The notes under the pieces were generated by a model. That model did not search any database. It saw nothing but the letters and a program-made list of their open reading frames with translations, and was not told the origin of the DNA. This document shows, one piece after another, positions 47,528 to 56,408 of a stretch of 64,000 nucleotides of DNA. How positions within the stretch are numbered: the stretch's first letter is position 1; every line of letters starts with the position of its first letter. A program made the translations under genes and the position numbers. The DNA is from Zanthoxylum bungeanum (taxonomy: Eukaryota > Streptophyta > Magnoliopsida > Sapindales > Rutaceae): assembly GCA_019454045.1 (NCBI GenBank), contig SKCR01035595.1, positions 17,147-81,146 of the forward strand, written 5' to 3'.

Positions 47528-48147
47528 CAAAATTTTGCCACCATCAAATCATCAATCATTTCTCCACCAATTACATTATTAATTTCTCCACTAATTACTC
47601 CACCAAATCCATAATTGCTCCAATAATTTCTTATCTTGTTTGGTGTTGATTTGATAATTTTTATATTAATTTTAATTAATTAATATTTTGCTTTGAAAAT
47701 GATTGATAATGACTTTTAATAATTACACTCCACACACTTCTGGATGGTTCATCAATTTCGGTCATGAAATCTTCAGAATTCGAAAATATTTTCTCTTTCA
47801 AAGTTGTAGATCTTTGAGTCTTCTTTAATCTGGCACTTGAATCAGCTCAATCCGATATCTGAGTAAAACGTTATGCCCAACATACGACAGATGTGCAAAA
47901 CTGGAATTTCCAAAACTGCACTTCGTCAAAACGCCCTTTCAAATTTCCAATCTCCAAAATTAATATATCAAGTCCAATAATTGCCCTTATTTGATCCACA
48001 TTTCGTCCTAAATGATTTCATTGAGTCCCGATATTATTTTATCTGCAAAATAAAATAAAACATATCAAAACGTTCATCAAACCCGAGAAACTAAACAAAA
48101 TATTAAGTAAAAGGGGCGGTAAATATTGATATATTTTCCGCTCATCA

Positions 48148-49382
48148 CACCCCCAAACCTAAGATTTTGCTAGTCCTCGAGCAAAACAACAAAATAAAAT
48201 TAAAATTAAACTAAGCCACTTTCGTAGGGATCACGGTTGCATTTAGCATATGCAACAAGCCTTTAAACCCCTAGGTGTCCCTAGTGGACGAGTTGTAGTC
48301 TCGTGAGGGTTTACAGCAATGATACCCACAAACATTTTACAAAAGTAAAAAGGTATTAAAACTAATGCACACAAAAGCAAAAAGACAAGCGAAAAGAGAA
48401 TAAAGAAATTTAGTGACTAATCAGGTAAAACTTTACTCCAAGTTACTAGTTGTTTTGTTTCATTCTAAATTACCGAATAAGTAAATTCTCCGATTATTTT
48501 TACCATTCTTCATATACACAGCCAACATAATATTAAACAACTCATTTTTGCCCACAACAGTCATAAGTGCAGTTGATAAGAGAGTAATATTTTTGTCCTA
48601 AAGTTCTATCAGATTCACACCTTTTTGTAGCAATGGAATAATTTTTCTGATTTTTCTGATTTTTTCTTTGATTTTCTCTATTTTTTATTTATATACAATA
48701 TCTTCCATCTATGTAGCGAGCTTTGGGTCGGTGGCTCCCAAACCAGTTGGTTTTAGGGCACCAGGTGTTAAGACACCCCCTACGGACTTAATTACCCAGA
48801 CTTCAGATATAAATATATTTTTGCAGCATCTTTGATCCATGTAGCGAGTGTTGGGCCAGTGACTCCCAAACCAGTTGGCTTTAGGGCACTAGGTGTTAAA
48901 ACACCCTTACAGACTAATAACCGGATCTTAGATACTTTATTTTTGTAAATTTTTTTTTTTTTTTTTTTTTTTTTTACTCCCCATTGCTTTTTGAGATGCT
49001 TCCTCCAATTAAACTAGAGCACTGAATATTACAAACTTTTCAATTTAGCTCATGTCTGTATGTTACTATTATGTTGATAATATCTGTCAACTGAGCATAT
49101 GAAGATCCATTTTAGTCCGTTTTAAGGAGAATTCACAAATTAAATAATTCAAAATGAAATAAACAAAAATTAACTTGTTTCGAAATAGGTTGAGATACGT
49201 CTCAGGAGTGGAAACTCCTTACTCAGCTATCTCTTACCAATTTCACCTTTTTAGTCAAATTAAAAACACAAAAAAAAACACAAAATATTTTTGTAATTTT
49301 TGAAAATTTTTCAATTTTTTTGTATTTTTCGAAAAATTTAGGACTAAAAATAAAAACAACATACAAACTAAAAACAAGGTAC
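48148..49382 (-). repeat. 3' non-coding region of E
   Basis: No gene. Contains the polypurine tract (48163-48148, TTAGGTTTGGGGGTG), the conserved block 48226-48336 (shared with D), the duplicated block 48710-48920 (shared with A and D), a poly-T run of about 26 at 48950-48975, and AT-rich sequence. Confidence 0.85.
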
Positions 49383-49440
49383 TAATCAACTAATTTCCTC
49401 CCCCAAACCTAAATGAGACATTGTCCCCAATGTCTTAAAC
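49383..49440 (-). promoter_or_regulatory. Internal purine-rich block of E
   Basis: The minus strand has GGGGACAATGTCTC and then TTTAGGTTTGGGGGAGG, just after the LOG gene. It resembles a second polypurine tract; the same block follows LOG in A and D. Confidence 0.65.
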
Positions 49441-49512
49441 AGTAAAAGGAGAGTTAAGAAGGTCGTACCTGGTTAGCTGAAATCTACAGGAAATTAAAGG
49501 TTAAGATCCAGA

Positions 49513-50142
49513 TTAACGACGCCTCTTACCACGATCGTCCTCGGACCAATTTATCTTTGAAAGGATAGGGTCAACTGTGGTTCATAGCTATGAGTTGGTC
49601 TATTAGATCCGGAGCAGTTCTGGCAGTAAAGAGGAGTTCTTTCATAGGTTTTGACACGAACCCATTTCTCCGAGCATCATCAAGAAACACACAAAGAAAA
49701 TCATAAAATCCATCAACGTTAAGCAATCCAAGTGGTTTCTGGTGTATGTTCAGGTTGCCCAAGATAGAACTATAAAAATTTCCTCCAATGTACCCAAACC
49801 ACCTGGCAAAGCAATAAAAGCATCAGCACGATTAATCATTTCTACCAGGCGTTCAGACATACCTGGCACGATCAGTTCCTCTCCGTTTGATGACCCAATA
49901 AGATTTGCCTCTGCCAAGGGTTTTGGGATGATTCCCAAAACATGACTGCCTCCTTCTTGTACGGCCTTTGAAACGATCCCCATTAATCCAAGATTGCCTC
50001 CGCCATATATTAAGTGCATATTCCTTGCAGCTAAGACTCGACCCAATTCCTGTGCTGCTTCTATGTATTGTGGTTTAGTACCAACACTACTACCGCAAAA
50101 CACACAAATGTTTTCAACTCGTCTTCTTGAAGTGGCTTCCAT
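49513..50142 (-). pseudogene. LOG-like cytokinin riboside phosphoribohydrolase captured by E
   Basis: ATG at 50142. The frame runs 130 residues: RRRVENICVFCGSSVGTKP, LIYGGGNLGLMGIVSKAVQ, VLGIIPKPLAEANLIG, PGMSERLVEMINRADAFIAL, then PGGLGTLEE, the LOG/lysine-decarboxylase-like signature. One missing A in TGGGCAACCTG (about 49761) shifts to the second frame with NLNIHQKPLGLLNVDGFYDF and KELLFTARTAPDLIDQL. A second one-base loss near 49573 precedes a tail ending KRRR at 49513. Total length (about 208 codons) fits plant LOG proteins, 200-230. Catalytic Arg and Glu positions are kept. No introns. Known LOG enzymes convert cytokinin nucleotides to active bases in the cytosol; this copy would need two frame corrections, unless these are assembly errors. 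Confidence 0.92.
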
Positions 50143-50402
50143 GTTTTATGTTTTTCTTTCTCAACTCTGGATGACTTCAAAGGTGCAATGATGAGTTGAA
50201 TTTATAATACCTGAAAAGGGTGAGTAAAAATAGCACAAGTTTCTTCCAAAGGACGATTAGTAGCAAAATAATAAATAGACCGTGATAGTCAAAAAGATCT
50301 GGATCCTGTCGGAGAAAACAAAGAAAACAACAAAAAAATCAATAATATTAGGAAAAGACAAAGAGATATAATATGTACAAAAATTTACAGCTTGATTAAC
50401 GT
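50143..50402. other. Gap between LOG and the cysteine-rich ORF of E
   Basis: 260 bp, AT-rich, with no ORF. The same gap is seen in A (3331-3644). A separate transcript start or internal promoter could lie here; none is evident. Confidence 0.5.
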
Positions 50403-50891
50403 CTATGCGTCAGGGACAAGCTTCCCATCCAATTTTCTTATAAATTGGCAAACAGGGTCTTTTTGAGTCAGATTCCCGAGACTTAACTGTTGTCTTTCTT
50501 TTTGAAATTGTGTATGTAATTTGCGAATGGTTATATGAACATATCCACTGGGATGCGTCTCAAGAGTCGAAGATATATCATCTAAAGACTCCTTACTCAA
50601 GCCATCCCTAATGAAGTTAATTTTGTCTTCGCGATTATCAGACACCATTCCTAAAGAACGACAACGAGTGTTGCAATTAAATCGTGCACATTTGAAACAA
50701 ACACCCATTTGCTTAGCTCTACGTTTCTTTGCATAGGTGCTTCTTCCAAAACCAGGCAGATGTGAAATAAAAGAATCAGAAGACTCACCTGCCAATCGGA
50801 CTCGTGCTTCAATTACCCAACGAATATCATTAGGAATACCATGGATTGTTAATAACCTCATCCGTTCCAAGCGAGCTTTGTATACTTTCAT
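50403..50891 (-). CDS. Cysteine-rich basic accessory protein of E, 162 residues
   Basis: An intact ORF from ATG 50891; an in-frame stop near 50958 limits any extension, and codons just upstream also align with A. Features in order: basic N-terminus (KARLERMRLL), IPNDIRWVIEARV, then GRSTYAKKRRAK (basic patch, residues 49-60), a C-x2-C-x4-C-x3-C cluster (CFKCARFNCNTRC, about residues 65-77), DKINFIRDGL, and a polar C-terminal half (FQKERQQL). A basic GRS.YA..RRA stretch directly before a Cys cluster recalls the cysteine-rich nucleic-acid-binding proteins of carlavirus-type plant viruses (Pfam Carla_C4). That is resemblance by eye only. It could equally be a retroelement-specific RNA-binding protein. 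It is the only undamaged accessory ORF here. Confidence 0.7.
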   Translation of the reverse strand: MKVYKARLERMRLLTIHGIPNDIRWVIEARVRLAGESSDSFISHLPGFGRSTYAKKRRAKQMGVCFKCARFNCNTRCRSLGMVSDNREDKINFIRDGLSKESLDDISSTLETHPSGYVHITIRKLHTQFQKERQQLSLGNLTQKDPVCQFIRKLDGKLVPDA

Positions 50892-51088
50892 CAGAGATTT
50901 TGGAGGGAGAGAAGGAAATTGCTTGTGAAGATTTGCGAAGCTTCTTCCATCTTGAAATGACTAAACCTGCAAAAATAAAACACACAAAATTAAATCACAC
51001 CAAATCACAATATATACAAAAATTGCATGGGTTGCCTCCCTGCTAGCGCTAAGTTTAAAGTCGTCAGCCAGACATGACTTCTCGAACG

Positions 51089-51290
51089 TTAAGCTGGATC
51101 TGAAAGTGTAACACTTTCTTTTTGTCGCTCAAATGATTCTCCCCAGTAGTGCTTGACACGCTTGTTTTTAACCTTGAAAGTTTTGTTAGCGTCAGAATCA
51201 TGTATCTCAACGGCTCTATTTGGTAAAACTTTGGTGATCACAAATGGACCTGACCACCGTGATTTTGGCTTCCATGGGAAGATTTTCACC
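51089..51290 (-). pseudogene. Integrase C-terminal tail of E
   Basis: Frame with KIFPWKPKSRWSGPFVITKV, AVEIHDSDAN and VKHYWGE, the GPF/Y module that ends gypsy integrases. It follows the 51286-52164 frame after a one-base shift at KVLLNNQG. Confidence 0.88.
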
Positions 51291-52240
51291 CTTGATTGTT
51301 TAACAGTACCTTCTGCCCTGGTTCCAGTTGTATGCGCACTAACTTCTCATCATGTCTTTTCTTGCCCTTTTCTTTGTACAATTTGGCATCTTCAAAAGGC
51401 TGATTGTGAAATTCCTCCAATTCGTTGAGCTGGTGGAACTTTTTCTCTTCTGTTGCTTGTAGAGCAAGAATTGGCTCTTTCAGTGCAAAAGATGCTTTAT
51501 CTTTAGGCTCCACAGGCAATTGACATGTTTTAAGTTTGTCAGTAGAACTTTGTCTTTTATCAGAGTTCTGAATGGTACTGTGTATCACATCGAGTTTGAA
51601 ACATTCCTCATTCTTTTCATCATCTGGAAAATTCATGGCCTTGAAAACATTGAATGTTACTTCTTGGTCCTGTACCCTCATGGTTAGTTCTCCTTTTTGT
51701 ACATCAATAATGGTTCGACCTGTAGCCAAGAACGGTCTCCCGAGGATGATTGGCACGTCTGCGTCTTCCTCCATATCAAGGACAATAAAATCTGCTGGGA
51801 AAATGAATTTGTCAACCTTGACCAGCACATCCTCAACTACGCCTCTTGGAAATACGAGCGTTCTATCAGCAAGTTGCAGTGAGACTGAAGTTGGCATTGT
51901 TTCTCCAATCTGTAATTTCCTGAAAATAGAAAAAGGCATCAAGTTAACACTAGCACCTAAATCACATAAAGCCTTACCAAAGTTATGTTCTCCTATGACG
52001 CAAGGAACAGTGAAACTGCCAGGATCTTTCAACTTTGGGGGAAGTTTCCTCTGAATGATAGCACTGCATTCTTCTGTTAATGCTACTGTCTCGTAATCCC
52101 CCAATCTCCGCTTTCGTGAAAGAATATCTTTCATGAATTTGGCATAGGTGGGCATTTGTTCCAACGCTTCTGCAAATGGAATGTTGATATGCAGCTTTTT
52201 GAAGATCTCCAGAAACCGGAAAATTGCTTGTCCAATTTAT
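51286..52240 (-). pseudogene. Protease joined in frame to integrase C-terminus, E
   Basis: A 292-residue frame. It begins with YAKFMKDILSRKRRLGDYE, then the retropepsin: KALCDLGASVNLMPFSIF (active site DLGAS), LQLADRTLVFPRGVVEDVLV, FIVLDMEEDADVPIILGRPF. About residue 195 it passes into a linker and then ELEEFHNQPFEDAKLYKEK, RQLEPGQKVLL-type sequence of the integrase C-terminal region. RT, RNase H and the integrase catalytic core (about 700-800 residues in relatives) are missing with the frame kept. Confidence 0.9.
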
Positions 52241-53790
52241 TCTTCTGAAGACGTTGAGGAGGTGGAGGTGGAGTGATCTGTTCTTTTTCCTTTGCTTCTT
52301 TTTCTTCCATTTGTTGCTTTATTTCTTTGGAACTTCTTCTCCTCAGCAGTTGAATTGACTCCAACATCTTTGTTGATTTCAGTACCGCTCTTTAACATGA
52401 TGGCATGACATTGTTCCTTCCCCATGTTTCTTGGATTTGGCTCTGTGTTGCTGGGAAGGGTACCTGGCGGTCTGTAACTCTGAGCATTTGCCAGTTGTCC
52501 CATTTGATTCTCTAGTGCTTTAATAGAAGCAGATTGACTTTGAATTAATGCCGCTTGAGATTGAAATATAGCATCATACTTTTTTAACTGAGTCAGCACT
52601 TCTGTTATGCCTGGTTCATTTGTCTGCTCCTGGCTTTTGTTCTGCTGTTGGAATTCAGGTGGTGGATAGTTCTGCTGTTGAAATCCTGGTGGTGGATTGT
52701 TCCTTTGTCCAATTGTTGCTCCATGAAAAATTGGGATGATTCCTCCACCCTGGGTTGTAGGTGTTGGAATATGGATTGTTTCCCTTGTCTGTTAAATTGT
52801 TGACATAATTCACCGTTTCTTCAGTTTGAGTTGGCTCTGGTGCTCCTCCATATGTTGAACTTGTTGCTCCAATATTGCTTTGAGTGTTGAGAGTCTCCAT
52901 GAATTTGCATATCTGGTCCAGTTTGGCACTAACTGCTGTGTTGGCTCCAACTTCATAAATTCCTGCAATTCTTTGAATCAAGCTCCTTTCTGTTGGCCAC
53001 AAGGAATTGTTATTGGCCATCTCTTCGATTAGGTCCCAGGCTTGATCTTCTCCTTTTGACATCAAAGCTCCTCCAGCAGCAGCATCAATAGTGGTTCTCA
53101 TCAATCCAGAAAGTCCATTATAGAAAGTTTGGACTTGAAGCCATTTTGGAATCTCATGGTGAGGACATTTCCGGAGCAGATCTTTGTATCTTTCCCCCAA
53201 GCTTCGTACATGGATTCTGAATCTTGCTGCACAAAGGATGTGATGATGTCATTTCTCAGTTTTGCTGTTCTGGCTGGTGGAAAGTACTTTGCAAGGAATT
53301 TGGTGGCTAGGGTGTTCCATGTTGTGATGGAACCTGCTGGTAGTGAATGTAGCCAGGCCTTTGCTCTGTCTTTCAAAGAGTATGGAAAAACCCGCAATCT
53401 CATTGCTTCTTCAGCTCCTCGGTTGTAATTGAAAGTGCCGCAAACTTCCAGGAAGTTGCTGATGTGGGCGTTAGGATCTTCAGTTGCATTCCCTCCAAAT
53501 TGAACTGACTGCTGAATCATCTGAATGCATGTTTTGATGTCACACGCATTTGCTGGTAAGGGAGGAAGTACAATACATGAAATGAGTCTGTCAACCATCG
53601 GAATGGTTCTGTCTCGAATGGGAATTGGTGGTGCAACGATCAAAGGTTCAGGTTCCATGTTGACTAAAGCTTCTTGGCCTTCTCGCCTTTCTCTTCTCAA
53701 CTGTCTGATGGTTCTTTCAATTTCTAGGTCAAGTGGTCGGAGTTCAAAGCTTCTGGTTCGTCTCATGAAGTGTCTAAGAACCTGTAACAC
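52237..53790 (-). pseudogene. Gag of E
   Basis: Starts at about 53790 (RRTRSFELRPLDLEIERTIRQ). The capsid-type gag domain has AHISNFLEVCGTF, DRAKAWLHSLPAGSITTW and LATKFLAKYFPPARTAK. A missing G near 53190 shifts to 53200-52655 (ERYKDLLRKCPHHEIPKW, FYNGLSGLMRTTIDAAAGG, then Asn-rich sequence). A further shift leads to 52599-52237 with a coil (FQSQAALIQSQSASIKAL) and AIMLKSGTEI. No CCHC knuckle is recognisable. Confidence 0.9.
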
Positions 53791-53874
53791 AAGAAAACAG
53801 AAATAATAAGTAAAAAGAAATTAGATACAAGTAAAGGTATCTAACCCCTAAACTAATAGTAAAAGATAACTAAG

Positions 53875-53892
53875 TCCCCGGCAACGGCGCCA
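53875..53892 (-). other. Primer binding site of E, tRNA-Asp
   Basis: The minus strand reads TGGCGCCGTTGCCGGGGA, six bases inside the 5' LTR end; identical to D. Confidence 0.92.
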
Positions 53893-53898
53893 AAAACT

Positions 53899-55676
53899 TG
53901 ACCGGCGTAAACACACACGTATAACGCAAGCGCACGTATCGTTCAAGTAGTATAAAAATATCGATCCCACGAGGACTTAATATCTAAACTATTAATTTTA
54001 TGAGGTCAAATGATTACTAGTATCTAACAGATTTTTGATTGATTGATTTGAAATGGTGACGATTCTAAATTTAAAAGCAAGTAAATAAAATTGTCGAAAA
54101 TAGGTTTTAAGAAAATCAATATTAAAAACTATCTAGGGTTGTGATTTCTTCCAATATCATTTTAAAGATGAAGTGGTTATCTTAAGTTGGGTAATATATT
54201 GATTTATTAACCTGGAACACTAAATTATGTGTAAGCCTCTGTCGATGGTCAGACACAAATACCCAGTTTAACCCAATTGAACCATATGTCTATGTCAACC
54301 AAATTATCTGGATTCATTAAGTTTAAGTTCCAATTATGGCTACCCCCGCCCGACAGGTATATTCCTATCCTGTAAGGAAATCTATTAAAGGGTTATCTAT
54401 CCTCAAGGAAGATCGTGGGCTATTGAGTCTAAGGCTGAAACCTAAAATCCCTATGTCTAGTTCATTTTAGATTTACCAGATCAATTTTATTAATGGCCAG
54501 TTAATGAAAAAGCATTAAGTTTAAGACTCAATAAATAAATCTTTATATTACCCAAGCTATAATCTAACCCTTTATAACCGGTGATATTGGATTTCATCAC
54601 AACCCCAGATAACTGGCTTAGTTACGACACATATTTACAGTAGTAAAAAAACTTAAATAAAATAAAAGACATAAAGTAAAATACTGAAAATTAAATACTG
54701 AAAAGTAAATGCTAAAAGTAAATGCTGAAATTAATACTGAAAATTAAATGCTGAAAGTAAATTACTGAAAGTAAATTGCTAAAGTAAATTACTGAAGTAA
54801 ATTGCTGAAAGTAAATTGCTGAAAGTATTACTGAAAATAAAAACTGAAAATTAAGAAAGAAAAGTACTGTGCGTAAAAGTAAATTGCGGAAGTAAAAACT
54901 GAAAAGTAAAGAAAAGAAAGTGCGAAAACGAAAATTAATTACTGAAAGCTGTAAATAAACAAACAAGATACAATCTTCTTAGTATTCTTAAGGAATTCCT
55001 TAGAAGAAAGTATGAATTTTACAAATGAAATGGCTTGGTATTTATAGGCAAAATTTTGCCACCATCAAATCATCAATCAATTTCTCCACCAATTACATTA
55101 TTAATTTCTCCACTAATTCTCCACTAATTACTCCACCAAATCCATAATTGCTCCACTAATTTCTTATCTTGTTTGGTGTGATTTGATAATTTTTATTAAT
55201 TATTAATTAATTAATATTTTGCTTTGAAAATGATTGATAATGACTTTTAATAATTACACTCCACACACTTCTGGATGGTTCATCAATTTCGGTCATGAAA
55301 TCTCAGAATTCGAAAATATTTTCTCTTTCAAAGTTGTAGATCTTTGAGTCTTCTTTAATCTGGAACTTGAATCAGCTCAATCCGATATCTGAGTAAAAAG
55401 TTATGCCCAAATACGACAGATGCGCAAAACTGGAATTTCCAAAACTGCACTTCGTCAAAACGCCCTTTCAAGTTTCCAATCTCCAAAATTAATATATCAA
55501 GTCCAATAATTGCCCTTATTTGATCCACATTTCATCCTAAATGATTTCATTGAGTCCCGATATTATTTTATCTGCAAAATAAAATAAAACATATCAAAAC
55601 GTTCATCAAACCCGAGAAACTAAACAAAATATTAAGTAAAAGGGGCGGTAAATATTGATATATTTTCCGCTCATCA
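53899..55676 (-). repeat. 5' LTR of E
   Basis: 1778 bp; TATA box at 55037-55048 on the minus strand; 15-bp repeats at 54675-54960. Ends TCATCA before the resumed copia C reading. Confidence 0.97.
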
Positions 55677-56395
55677 TAGTCTCCTAAGACACCTCAAGAT
55701 GTTTGAGGAAATGAGATATTCTTATATCCTCCATCAGTTGGTAGTCTCATGTATGCTATGCTTGCACGAGACCAGACATCTATTTAACAGTGGGAGTAGT
55801 CATAGGTTTCAGTCCAACCCAGGATTGGGTCATTGGGTGGCAGTGAACCACATTCTCAAGTATCTAAGAGAACAACCCCGAGAGATTATTGCTTATATAT
55901 TCCCGGTGAGAATATGATCATAAGAGGATGACAAACTCCTGATTTCAGACAATGTAGATTCCAAGAAAACACATCTGGATCAGTGTTACCCTAGATGGTG
56001 GGGCTATAGTATGGCAGATTATAGAATCTTGCATTTCTGACTCCACCATGGAGGCTGAGTATGTAGTGCTTGCGAAGCAGCTCAGGAAAGCAGTATGGCT
56101 CCATAAGTTCTTGGGAGATCTGGAAGTTGTTCCAGATGTGGAGAAACACTCACACTTTATAGATAATAGTGGTGCAGTGGAAAATTCAAAGGAACCAAAA
56201 AGCCACAAGAGGGGAAAGCATATAGAGAGTAAATACCATCTCATCAGGGAGATAGTGCAGAGAGAAGACATTTTTGTCACAAAGATTGCATCCGCAGAAA
56301 ACTTGGCTGATCCGTTTACAAAGACCTTGCCGGCTAAAGTGTTTGAAGGCCACCTAGATAGTCTGGGATTACGTGACATGTCTCATTTGCTCTAG
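55677..56395 (+). pseudogene. RT end and RNase H of C, part 2
   Basis: Resumes with SPKTPQDV, then a VGSLMYA/CTRP-type region in broken frames and a NPGLGHWVAVNHILKYL block. The frame 56048-56395 has EAEYVVLAKQLRKAVWLHKF, IDNSGAVENSKEPKSHKRGK and ENLADPFTKTLPAKVFEGH, a complete RNase H C-terminus ending at the stop before the purine tract. Confidence 0.92.
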
Positions 56396-56408
56396 TGCAA
56401 GTCGGAAT

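Larger units (their letters stand above)
46371..48147 (-). repeat. 3' LTR of E
   Basis: Minus-strand LTR starting TGATGAGCGG at 48147 and ending CGCCGGTCA at 46371. It differs from the other LTR by few small indels and substitutions. Confidence 0.97.
46371..55676 (-). mobile_element. Ty3/gypsy element E, LOG-carrying, RT-less
   Basis: Two nearly identical LTRs (46371-48147, 53899-55676; 1777 and 1778 bp) enclose, on the minus strand, a tRNA-Asp primer site, gag, protease fused directly to an integrase C-terminus, a cysteine-rich ORF, a LOG-like gene, the purine block, duplicated non-coding blocks and the polypurine tract. RT, RNase H and the integrase core are missing. It interrupts RT of copia C, whose reading resumes at 55677. 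The host flanks share only TAG, so the 5-bp duplication is imperfect. LTR similarity makes it the youngest LOG element here. Confidence 0.95.

Noticed and set aside
49513..50142. LOG as an ordinary host gene hit by neighbouring insertions
   Set aside because: The same gene, neighbours and 3' blocks recur in three separate elements, and no introns are visible.
51572..52054. Plus-strand 160-residue ORF in E
   Set aside because: Shadow of the protease frame on the other strand.
53875..53892. tRNA gene
   Set aside because: Only the 18-base primer site complementary to tRNA-Asp is present, no cloverleaf.
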